From: Gnetum montanum
Taxonomy: Eukaryota; Streptophyta; Gnetopsida; Gnetales; Gnetaceae
Length of the DNA: 64,000 bases
NCBI GenBank assembly: GCA_015680685.1
Contig: MNCI01017890.1
Location: 1,127,332 to 1,191,331 of the forward strand
Reading direction: 5' to 3'
The notes under the pieces are model-generated. The model was not told where the DNA came from. It did no database searches and saw only the letters and a list, made by a program, of their open reading frames with translations. A program made the position numbers and the translations under genes. Below are positions 1 through 10,189 of the stretch, in pieces (the first letter of the stretch is position 1; each line of letters starts with the position of its first letter).

Positions 1-735
1 AACGGATCTTTATTCGAGCAACATTGTACCTGAACACAAGTTGTGTATGGCAATAAAGACGAACTTGTTGGATAAACCTTGTAGTGCATGGAATAGGATT
101 TTATTTATTGCTTTCTCTCTCACCCTTAAACTCCTAGAACGTAGAATGAGTACAACTTGATTACGAGCATCTTGTGTGACTACTTGGTAACCCAGTGGCG
201 TATTCAGGATCTATGCTTGGTAATGACAATGGTAGTCGTGCACAAAGATGTGTACGGTTAGTCAAGGAATTGACCGCTCATCGCACTTAGGATAGATGAG
301 ATTCTCTCAACCCTTTCCTCCTAGTTAAGTACCTCAATACAACCACTTCGAGCACGTGCATTATGCATGGTGATCCCAGCAATGATTAGCGTTTGGTAGT
401 CACGGTTGCATCGGTTCAGGGTGTGTACGGTAAGTGGGAATGGATGTTGATGCTAGGTAATTTACACTTAGTCATTAGTTAAAGTAGTAATTAGTTTCTC
501 AACCCTTCACCTCGATAGCATAGGAGAAAAACATAAAAGACTATAAAAATCATATACCTCGAACTTACTTAACCATACACCGTAACAACTACAAGTAAGT
601 CTGGGAAGACAATGAATGGTTAACCTTAAGTGTTCCATGAGGCGTGTAGGCATTTAGTCTACAGAGTTCGACTAGATCACACGTGCTACACTCGTATTCG
701 TATGGTTGAGTGTAGGGGTACCTCGCCACTCATCA
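1..735 (+). repeat. 5' LTR of element 1 (truncated by window edge)
   Basis: The R/U5 part matches the 3' LTR at about 6000-6348, including the AATAAA-containing stretch near 50. It ends ...CTCATCA immediately before the primer site. It holds about 380 bp (roughly 145-525) that are absent from the 3' LTR. Confidence 0.85.
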
Positions 736-736
736 T

Positions 737-754
737 TGGCACCGTTGCCAGGGA
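737..754 (+). other. Primer binding site, tRNA-Asp type
   Basis: TGGCACCGTTGCCAGGGA lies one base after the LTR end. It differs from the Athila-type tRNA-Asp site TGGCGCCGTTGCCGGGGA at two positions, both G-to-A. Confidence 0.8.
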
Positions 755-880
755 CTAAGTGTTTGTACGCTAAGTAGGACATAAGAGATCATCTACATCG
801 TTGGGAGCTTAAACGAACCTTAGGGTTAATCAAATAAGAAAAAAATTATATAACGGTAATTAGCACACCGATAAATAACA

Positions 881-3309
881 ATGTCTTCTTCTCACAAGAG
901 CACATCACCTAGGGATAATACAAAAGATAGTCGGCAATAAAAAACACATAGCCAAAATCAGCCAAGTCCCCAACAATATAGGATGACATATACTCATCCC
1001 AATGAGTATATACCTGATTATACTTTTATCCTCCATCAAGATGAACAGATGCGATGGAGAGATTTGTTTGGTAACATAGTGTTACCTCCAGATCGATCAA
1101 TCCTGAACATGCTTCTCCGTACCTTAGCACAAATTAGCATGACTCAGTTATATGCTGAATATGTTGCGGAAGAATTTGACACAAGGGATTATCATCCCAC
1201 AGATTTACAACGTATGAGGGATGCAAGGCATGAGAGCCAACATACACTGTTGAAGGGCAAAGAGGTCCTACACATCCTTAGTGAAACTAGAGATGGTGAA
1301 CCACTCATAACGGGTTCTCTATCAAGAGATGTTCCCCCTCCTAAAGATGGTGAGGAGGTTGGGTATCAGAACCTACACTCAACAATACACAATCCTAGTT
1401 CTGATTCCCATGAACACCAGCTATTCATAGAGAGAACAACAACAAAAGACAAGGATGGGCACTTAGATCATCACCACGATCAGGGTTGAAGTAGCCAAAG
1501 AGAAGGTAGAAAACATCACTTGGCGATGGTTCCCCTTCTTCTTCTCCTTCATCTCATCACTCACCCTCTCCTTCCACATCAGGGCGCAATCATGAAGAGC
1601 ATAACAGAGAGGATAAAAGTAAGAAAAATGAGAGACCTCGACGAGAGAGTTGAGAGAGAGGACAAGGGCATGAACAAAGGAAAAGTAGGAAACAACGGAG
1701 ACATCATAGGTGTCATGAAAGAGACGATCATGACGAGCCCCTACTTGCAACCCAAAGTATGCTTGATATAACAGAGGCAGTTAGAATTCCAACAAGGCAT
1801 TTAAAGGATAGTTGGATCAAACGCTTAGACATGAACAACATCCCACGCTTTGAGGGGGATACAATGCTAATCCACAGCATCATTTACAAGCATTCCACGA
1901 TGCCTGTGCCTTACAGAACATAGAAAACGAGTGGCAAAAACTTAAGTTGTTTCCCAGGACACTCACCAAGGAAGTAGAGAGCTGGTACCGATCCTTAGAA
2001 TCAAAAACCATTAGGAGGTGGAGTACGATGTTAGAACTGTTCAATGATAAGTATTAGATGTATTCCATAGTGTCCAATTTGCGTAAGAAGAACCAAGGAT
2101 GGAAGCAAGGAAATCATGAACCCTTGGATGCTGCCATGGCCCACTACTACACATTGTTACATTGTTGCCCGAGCCATGGATACACACAGCAGGATCAGCT
2201 TTGCCACATCATAGATGGGCTAAGGCATGAGACTAGAAGAACCCTTGGGACTTATGCCCAAGGGAGACTATCACAACTTAGATCCAATGAAGTTCATTGC
2301 TTATTGGATCAAGTAGCAAAAGAAGAATATGAGCTATGCAAAAGGGAAAGTGCGAAAGAATACAATTGTTATCCCTCTCTTCGAAAGAAGGGAGTGAAAT
2401 TTTGCGATGAAGAGGATGAGTCACCAATCGAAAAGTTGGTGAACAGGAAAACCTTGCCGATTCAAAAGTTAACAGTAGAAATAGCAGCTAAGGTAGATGA
2501 TGTATGGAGTTCCTTAGACTCAAGACTTGAAAGTGTCTTAAAAATTGTAGAAGAGTCTAAGGTAGAATAAAGTAGTGACAAAGGTAAGACAAAGTGGAAA
2601 GATTTAGGCCCTACACATAACAAGGGTAAGAGGAAAATCACTAACTCCGATGTGGTTGTGGTTTCAAACACAGACAATGATGGTGGATGTCAGATCTGCC
2701 ATTATGACCATCCTAAGGGATGTTACCCAATCATCTCACATCTACAGGAGTCTGGGGTGTATGCACTTAATCCAAGACTTAATCAATGGAAAACACCCCA
2801 TAGGTTACCTTATCCCCAAGGTAACCGAAGGCAGTTCCACCAACGATTAATGTATTATCCAAGTGGAACTCCACCACAACCCATCAAACAGCATCAGTAG
2901 TGGCAATACCCATAGTCATGGGGGATGCCATCGCCGAAACATCAGTACCCTTATCGACAACCTGACCCTTATAGATATTAATGTGCAGCAGCTGATTTCT
3001 CCAAGTGACTCTATGAGTCACACAACTCCCCACCGTCACTACCAAGTTCGGGAGTACTTCAGAAGGACTCCTTCTCCTTTGGGAGACACTCCATACCCAC
3101 ACCATCCTCTAAATTCATCCGCACCTCTTCCACAAGTAGTTCCCATAACACCTTCTGCTCCAACAATGCAAGGGAAACTTCCTCCTCAACTGCAGCAACG
3201 TCACACTACGAGAGCTGTAAATATTCAACCTGCTGTTGGTTCTGACAACTGTAAAAAGAGAAGACCCTTCTTCAAAACTAAAAGCCCTGACAAACTCTTG
3301 CAACAATAA
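881..3309 (+). pseudogene. Gag of element 1 (frameshifted)
   Basis: Gag is the structural polyprotein that packages element RNA. The likely start is the ATG at 881 (MSSSH..., the same start as in element 5 at 55242). Open stretches at 983-1489, 2058-2570 and 2863-3309 lie in different frames with stops between, so it is broken. The middle part carries the plant retrotransposon gag pattern: around 1940-2040 a leucine-rich 'lkLFPrTL...swYrSL' block followed by 'MLELFNDKY'. Near 2680-2760 there is a CxxCxxxHPKGxxP motif in place of a classic CCHC knuckle. The C-terminal part is rich in Pro, Ser and His. It is followed directly by the protease region. Confidence 0.75.
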
Positions 3310-3399
3310 GCGATTGAGCCCATGTACACTCCTCCACTATCTAACACTTTAAAGTACCCTTCAGTCCAACAGAGCTTAACGCATACGGTTATGTTAACG

Positions 3400-4101
3400 T
3401 ATACCATAACTGACTAGATCAAGGTAGGCCACCTTCCCAGGAAACTAACTAACCCTAGGAGTCCCTTAATATGCCTTCAAGTCACTAAAAATGAACCACA
3501 TAGGGCTCTTCTTGACTCAGGTTCCAGAGTCAACTTAATTTCACAAAATATGTATCACGCCTAGAACTTTCTCCAACTTAAGAAGAGCAACATTCAACTA
3601 GAGCTGGCAGACCAGTCCATCACCATTCCCTTGGGATTGGTGGAGGACATCATTACCACTGTGTGTGGTTGGTCTTACCCAGCTGATTTCCTGGTGATTG
3701 AAGTCAACAACAACGAAGGGGACTTCCCAATTATAATGGGAAGGGCATGGCTTAGTACAGTAGACGCATGCCTTAGGATCCGCGATCTTTCCTTGGAAAT
3801 CTCTAAGATAAATATTTATGGAAAAATCGAGAAGAGAAAAGTTCCATGCATCACATATAGTGATTCATCGGGTGATGACATGGAAGAAATGCCTCCATGC
3901 AACAGGTGTGCCCTTCAAACTTTGAAACAAAGATGCCTGTATGTAGCAACCACACAACCAGTAGTAGACACCCCGTGGTTGACAGCTACTCAAAAGAGTA
4001 AACAAATATGCATGGAACGAACTGAGGAGACAAACCATGCCAACAACGAAGGCATAGACACATTGGAATATGACCATTGCCAACTTCCACCCTTAATCTA
4101 A
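3400..4101 (+). pseudogene. Retroviral-type aspartic protease region of element 1
   Basis: The catalytic triplet appears as ALLDSGSRVNLIS at about 3508-3545, followed by the conserved flap-side block 'DQSITIPLGLVEDI' and then 'GDFPIIMGRAWLSTVDA' near 3720-3770. The same blocks occur in element 2 (9625-10164) and element 5 (57800-58130). The last 470 bp are open (3631-4101) and there is a stop at about 3562. The enzyme would cleave the Gag-Pol polyprotein. No reverse transcriptase follows in this copy. Confidence 0.75.
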
Positions 4102-5443
4102 GAACATCAATTGGGAGGAGTTAGACACTTCTACGAAATTCAAATAGAAGTTCATTATTTCAGATCTCTCCATTGCAATTCAGTCATGGGGGAGATGGCC
4201 ACCTATGCTAATCATATGGGGCCCTCAGTTCTTTTTTGATTTTTGTTTTACACATTTTTGTTTTACATGTTTTTGTTTTACANACTAGGCATTTCTCAAA
4301 CTAAGGACTCAAGGATTGAAACGGGTATGACTTCAAGGGAACTTGATGCATTTGTGTTGGCTATTCTCTTGGGTGCTTGGATGTTTTCTTTTTTGAGTTT
4401 TCTTGTCGTTCAGATGTTACCCCAATTATTGGAAGCTGAGACAATAAAAATAAAAAGTCTTTGCATGGTGTGGTTCTCACACATAAAAACACAAAACATA
4501 AATAAAAAATAAAAAACTAAGTGAGAATTCAAAGCACACCCCTTAGATGAAATAAACTTGGGCTACAAGCACTGGTTATGGAACCAAAAGTGTTCCCTCT
4601 AACTAAGGCCCTTCTCGCTTCCCATTCTCTCCTTTGTTTTGTCGGAATGGTGGTGACTCTTGGGGAAGGCATCCTTGTTATCCAAGTGGATGGTTTAGCC
4701 GAATGCATTGATGCAAAGTCACTGGATGTGGTTGGTTTGAGGCTGGACTTGGAATGGGATTTGCTAAGTCACATTAATCATGAACTACACAAGGGGTTGT
4801 ACACCACCTTGTTCTTGAGATTCCATTCCATTCTATTCTCTCCATCCTTCTCTCCATTGTTCACCTTATTGCCGGTTGTATCATTAGTGTATATATTTTG
4901 GTTGATGCATTGTTTTCTTTTTCATAAATTTTTGCGATTAAGACTTTAACTTTTCTTCCAAATGACATTCCCAGAGCCTACGGACTCTTTGAATGTGGGT
5001 TTGTTAGGGCATTAAAGGGCATGAGTCTGCTTTGGGGAGGACCCACTGCCATTCCTATTTGGTGCAACCGTTAACTTCTTTTACCTAACATTTTTGCAAT
5101 TAATTTTATTTTGTTCATTACCATCTTGACATCCATTTCCTCGATGCTATAGTTGTCCCTTTTTATCTATCTTTCTTACTCCTTTCCTTTCTCCATTTTA
5201 ACGCTACCGGAGGTTTGCAATTAGTCATGGGGGTACGGGGCCTGATTTTTTTTTATTTTCTCCTAGCCTCAAATTTTTTGATTTTCTTCCTAACCCCTAC
5301 ACCTTCGGTAGTCATCATTAATATATCTCCCAATCCATATCAGTCATACCACAACCTAGCCAATGAACTTACACCAAAGCAAGGTATTAACTACATTGAA
5401 ATTCATTTACCCTTGCTAATATAAGACTGTGTTGTGTGTGCAG
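4102..5443 (+). other. End-of-pol remnant and post-pol spacer of element 1
   Basis: At 4182-4199 the sequence CAGTCATGGGGGAGATGG matches the last bases of pol in elements 2 (about 6433) and 5 (about 61310), so a deletion has joined the protease region to the pol end. The spacer then holds TTTTGTTTTACA-type T-rich repeats, a conserved block at about 5006-5050 (CTGCTTTGGGGAGGACC) shared with elements 3 and 4 and, in a weaker form, element 5, and an AGTCATGGGGG tract at 5223-5233. The base at 4283 is N. An open stretch at 4578-4949 has no recognisable product. Confidence 0.6.
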
Positions 5444-5626
5444 ATGGCAATCATACAACAATGGAGGGGATTTGGAGGAACCACTTGGAATGGAGCAGCG
5501 CTACAACAGCTATGCAAGGAGCAAGATCGATGGTGCGCTTACCGATGGAAGAAAGGCGCAATCTTGGCGTTGGCAGAAGCAACACTTCTTTCTCTCTCTC
5601 TTTCTCAGCTACCAACTAAGGCCTGA
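5444..5626 (+). pseudogene. Truncated start of ORF3 of element 1
   Basis: The ATG follows GTGTGTGCAG directly, the same acceptor-then-ATG arrangement as ORF3 in element 4 (45795) and element 3 (35573). The upstream AAGGTATTAACT at about 5384 matches the AAGGTAT(A)AACT motif at the 5' side of that intron. Only about 60 codons remain before a stop, and the conserved SPxW/SGxWY core is absent. This is therefore a deletion remnant. It shows that element 1 once carried ORF3. Confidence 0.5.
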
Positions 5627-5787
5627 TGTCAATGTAATAAGGTGTTCACCCTTGTTGTCATGAACACCAATTTTGTCAAGTCTTGTAATGATGATCCGTT
5701 CACATGTCATCCCATTAGTTTCATTCCCCTTAATAATCCCATACCTTCACAATATTTTGTAAGGAAGTCGAGGACGAGTTTTCATTC

Positions 5788-5800
5788 AGTCATGGGGGTA
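5788..5800 (+). other. 3' polypurine tract of element 1
   Basis: AGTCATGGGGGTA ends exactly where the 3' LTR (TGATGAG...) begins. The same tract precedes the 3' LTRs of elements 3 and 4. Confidence 0.8.
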
Positions 5801-6348
5801 TGATGAGATGCAATATCGCATAGGCCACGATATCGCGTCGTCCCCTACGATATCGCAGTCCACCGCCAAGTCTATAAATAAGAGGCAGCTCTCCCTTGTT
5901 TCCTCATCCTAGGCTAGAAGTAGGAAAACTCTGGCAGATTGATCACTCTAGAGATAGAATATTTTCCATGTGACAGCAGTAGAAGTCCTAAAGTGAATGG
6001 ATATTTATTCGAGCAACATTGTACCTGAACACAAGTTGTTTACGGCAATAAAGACGAACTTGTTGGATAAACCTTGCAGTGCATGGAATAGGATTTTATT
6101 TATTGCTTTCTCTCTCACCCTTAAACTCCTAGAATGCGGAAAAACATAAAAGACTATAAAAATCATATACCTCGGACTTACTTAACCATACACTATGACA
6201 ACTACAAGTAAGTATGGGAAGATAACGAATGGTTAACCTTAAGTGTTCCATGAGGCATGTAGGCATTTAGTCTATGGAGTTCGACCGGATCGTGTGTGCT
6301 ATGCTCGCATTCATATGGTTGAGTGTTGGGGTACCTCGCCACTCATCA
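5801..6348 (+). repeat. 3' LTR of element 1 (548 bp, internally deleted)
   Basis: It starts TGATGAG and ends ACTCATCA. U3 has three copies of an ATATCGC/GATATCGC motif (5811-5856) and a TATA box TCTATAAATA at 5871-5880. R/U5 includes CAATAAAGACG near 6047. Relative to the 5' LTR it lacks about 380 bp, with the junction near 6135. Confidence 0.85.
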
Positions 6349-6429
6349 ATGGTGTAAAAAAAATAAGTAAAAATGAAAAATGTATAAAACAAAACAAAAT
6401 AAAAGAAACTAAGGGCTTAGAATAATTAG

Positions 6430-7600
6430 CATGGGTGGCCATCTCCCCCACGAATGAGTTGGAGGGAGGAGATCCAAAATAATGAGCAGGGCTGTCCATC
6501 AATAGAGGTAGTGTTAATAATAGCTATTTTGGGCTCATGGAAAGGTTTGGTTTGCTGGATGTTGACCAATAATTTCTTATCTAGGCTTCTAGGTTTATAG
6601 ATCATCATGGCCCCTGAAGGGAAAGTTTCATGAATGATATAAGGTCCTTCCCACAACGTTTGAAATTTAGTTCATTGTGGCATGTGTGCAGGATTCCAAT
6701 AGAGAACCCTATCTCCTAGTTGGTACTTGACTTTTCTAATTTTGAGATCATGACGTTGTTTGTTGAAGGCCTTGTGTAGTTCATTGAATAACAAGGTAAC
6801 TAATCGATTTTCATCTAGCAAGTTAAGATTCATTAACAGTTCTTTCTACGCTAAATTGAGGTCAAGGTTAAGGTCACATGCTATAGATAGTGTACGTAGC
6901 TTAGCTTGGATACAAAGTGTTGAAAGTTTACCGTACACTAACTCATAGGGAGAGTAGCCTATAGGGAGTTTTCATGTGGAGCGGTAGGCCCAAAGAGCAT
7001 CGTTCAGTTTGGTGCTTCAATCTCACCTATATTTGCTAATGGTTCATGTCAAATTTTTTGTGATTTTCCTATTAGTAACTTTGGCTTGACCATTCACTTG
7101 AGGATGATATGGTGTAATCAGTTTATGGTCAACTCCTAAGCATTACATCAACTTCCGTAAAGTCGCACCTGTAAAATGTGTACCATTATTAGAAATAAGT
7201 GCACGAGGCATACCAGACCTATTTACAATTTTTTGTTGAACAAATTGTGCAGCGGTAGATGATGTACAGTCAGTAACAGTAGCTTCTTCTACCTATTTTG
7301 TAAAATAGTTAACAACAACAATAATGTATGTTTTTCCATTAGAAATTAGTGTAATAGGCCCCATAAAATTAATACCCCATATGTTGAAGGGTTCTAAGGA
7401 TTGAATCCATTGTTGTGGATCCTTCATTCTAGCAATCATTCCCCCATTGTGTTGGCAGCACTCACAAGATTGGACAAAATGATGGATGTTCCAAAATAAT
7501 GTAGGCTAATAATATCCTGAAAGTAAGATTTAAATGGTTGTTTTCTCCTAATGTAATGACCCCCACAAGGGCCCTCATGAGCATCTTAAAGAACTCACAA
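6430..7600 (-). pseudogene. Integrase of element 2 (decayed)
   Basis: The C-terminal end reads 'MWEGPYIIHETFPSGAMMIYKP' (6594-6656) and finishes in a GGGGGAGATGGCC end-of-pol block at about 6430-6445, as in elements 1 and 5. The central core can be followed as disrupted segments, including the block around 7080-7380 that in element 5 reads 'HALIFDNDTYFTGG'. The N-terminal zinc-binding part overlaps the open stretch ending at 7595. The enzyme would insert the cDNA copy. In this copy it is interrupted by many stops. Confidence 0.65.
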
Positions 7601-9420
7601 TTGATCTACGTCAGGAACACACCATTGGACCAAGCCATCAGAACATACCTTGTAAAGGTGTCCATTGATTTCCATGAAATGATTAACTCTGTGGAGAAAT
7701 TGTTGTTGCTTTCTAACATTCATCCCTTGTGGTGTTTCTTGTGTGAGAAGAGAAGTAAGAATTCTACTATAATAATTTGTATCTATGGGTGATTGATTGT
7801 TTATTACACCTACAAAGATAAGTTCATCAGGGAAGCGATCAGAAATTGGGTATTCATCCTCTTTGTTGTTCCATCGCAACCGAGATAAATGATTGACAAC
7901 AACATTCTTAGTGCCTTTATGATTGACCATCATAAGATTGGACTCTTGCAAGATCACGAGCCATCATATGATGCGAGGGCTTACCGTTGGTTTATTCATA
8001 AGGAACTTAATCGCATTATGATCCGTGTGTACAAATAGCTTATAGCCTAATACATAGTGCCTAAATTTTTCTAGTGCAAACACCACAGCCATTGACTCTT
8101 TTTCTATTGTGGTATAGTTGAGTTATGCACCAACAATACTTCGACTTGTACAATGAATGTAATAGGGACATTTTTGGTTATCTAATTGTGTAAGTACAGC
8201 TCCTAAAGCAAAATTGAACACGTCAGTCATTATATGGAATGGTTTGGACCAGTCAGGAGCTTATAGAATGGGTCTTTCTACGAGCTTTTTCTTCAAGGTT
8301 TGGAAAGCTAGCTGACATTCCTTGGTCCATTCGAAAGGTACGTCCTTCTTCGTTAATTCTACCAACGGTTTTCCAATCTTTGAAAAGTTCTCGATGAAAC
8401 ATCTATAATAGCCAGTATGTCCAAGGAATGATCAAACATCTTTTACAGTTTCAAGTTGACAAGCAATTCCTTGGATGACTTTAATTTTTTCAGGATCTAC
8501 CTCCATCCCTGTTTGTGAAATTTTATGCCCTAATACAATGCGCTCTTGGACCATTAAGTATCTTTTCTATTAATTGAGCCTTAGGTTGGTTTCAACACAT
8601 CATTTTAGTACTTACTCTAATCGGTCCAATACTTGTTCAAAGTCTACTCTGTAGGTCGAGAAATTGTCCATAAAAGCCTCCACACCATTTCCCCATTTGC
8701 TTCTGAAATATACTGAGAACCAAACGTTGAAATGTTGTTGAAGCATTGCACAAGCCAAACGGCATTTGCCTATATGCAAATGTTCCCCAAGGACTCATGA
8801 ATGTAGTTTTGGCTTGGTCTTCTAGTGCTATTTGGATTTGATTGTATCACTGTAACCATCCAAAAAACTATAGTAGCAATGCCCTACAATGATATCTAAG
8901 AATTGGTTAACGAATGACAATGGGAAATGGTCTTTAAATGTTGCCATGTTCAGACCCTCTATTTACCATCTTTTTTAGGCACAATGACCAATGGACTAAT
9001 CCATTCATTATCAACAATGGGGTAGATGAACCTAGCCTTTAGAAATTGTTCAATTTCTTCCTTAACTATTTGCTTAAGCTTTGGGTTCAGTCATCTTTGT
9101 GGTTGTTGTCAAGGCTTCATAGAGAGGTTAGTGTAAATTCTATGTTGGCATATCCTAGGATCTATTCCAGTTAATTTGGAATATCACCAAGCAAAGGCTT
9201 TTGACCATTTATTTACCATCTTCAGTAATCTTTCTTTTTCTTGAGGAATGAACTTAGCATTAATGATTATCAGTTTTCCATTCTTAAGAAATGTATACTC
9301 CATACCGGTGGGCAACGATTTTAATTCAAGGGGATCTTGGTGAAACTTGTTAAGGATTTTCAACTTTCCCTAGTTGATATTTTCAGTGTCAGTACCTGGA
9401 ATTTGGCGATGGACTTGCTC
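7595..9420 (-). pseudogene. Reverse transcriptase and RNase H of element 2 (decayed)
   Basis: A 120-codon open stretch (7595-7957) has the Athila-type RNase H to integrase linker 'NVVVNHLSRL...FPDELIF' and 'HLYKVCSDGLVQWCVPDVD'. Further upstream on the minus strand are 'HTDHNAIKFLMNKP' (about 7990-8040), 'FSKIGKPLVELTKK' and 'GHTGYYRCFIENF' (about 8340-8420). The catalytic block near 8660-8680 is FMDNF, where active enzymes have a two-aspartate [YF]MDD[F] motif, so the second aspartate is lost. Stops are frequent. Confidence 0.7.
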
Positions 9421-9624
9421 TAATGCATCTATGCTATCAATATTGGCAAAAGTCAAGCTCTCAGTTGGTTCCATGCATAAAGTTGAGTTGCTCTCCAAGT
9501 CAGTTGTTAGCCACTAGGTGCCTTCCTATCTTGTGGCTACTGCATACAGGCATCTTTGTATGTAAGTGACTTGTGTATAGTGGTTGTATGCAAGCAATGT
9601 TAAGCGTTGTACAAATCAGGACTT

Positions 9625-10164
9625 CTACATGTAGTTGCACCCTGTGTCACTGTATGTGATGCATGAAACTTTCTTCTTCTTGATCTTCCCAAACACATTT
9701 TCTTTTAATATCTCTAAGAAAAGATCACGTATTCCTAGGCGCGCATCAATCGTACTTAGCCATGCTCTTCCCATTATGATTGGGAAGTCCCCCTTGTAGT
9801 GGTTAACTTGGATCACTAGGAAATTGGCTAGATACAACCACCCACAAATAGTGGTGACAATGTCCTCCACTAGTCCCAATGGAATAGTGATGGACTGGTC
9901 GGCCAACTCTATATGAATGTTACTCTTCTTTAGCAGAGGTAGGTTCTAGGCTTTATACATTTCTTGGGAAATCAAATTAATACCAGAACTTAAATCCAAA
10001 AGAGCTTTGCAAGGCTCATTTCCAGCGATTTGCAAATAAATAAGAGGACTTTCAAGATCAGAGAGTTTCCTAGGAAAATGGCTAGCTTTAATCCAATTAG
10101 TGATGGCGTGGATTAACATGACGGTGTGCATTGAGTGAGATTTTTGGTTCGAAGGAAGCTCCAA
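9625..10164 (-). pseudogene. Aspartic protease region of element 2
   Basis: It contains 'PCKALLDLSSGINLISQEMY' (DSG replaced by DLS) and, in the next open stretch, 'DQSITIPLGLVEDIVTTICGW' and 'GDFPIIMGRAWLSTIDA'. These are the same blocks as in elements 1 and 5. A stop at about 9946 separates the two halves. Confidence 0.7.
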
Positions 10165-10189
10165 AGATTCAAATGATGATGAGGAATTT

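Larger units (their letters stand above)
1..6348 (+). mobile_element. Element 1: Athila-type Ty3/gypsy LTR retrotransposon, pol-deleted
   Basis: The order is 5' LTR (cut by the window edge), tRNA-Asp-type primer site, gag, protease, end-of-pol remnant, post-pol spacer, start of ORF3, polypurine tract and 3' LTR. Reverse transcriptase, RNase H and integrase are missing: sequence passes from the protease region near 4100 straight to the block that ends pol in elements 2 and 5 (around 4182). The right flank (6349 on) is the 3' untranslated part of element 2 on the opposite strand, so element 1 is nested in element 2. The family call rests on the primer site, the gag and protease similarity to elements 2 and 5, and the long spacer plus third ORF known from Athila elements. 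Confidence 0.85.

Noticed and set aside
4578-4949. 123-codon open frame in the element 1 spacer
   Set aside because: Leu/Phe-rich and not conserved in the spacers of elements 3, 4 and 5.
5429-5663. Three overlapping open frames near 5430-5660
   Set aside because: Only the frame starting at the ATG after the CAG acceptor (5444) has support from elements 3 and 4.
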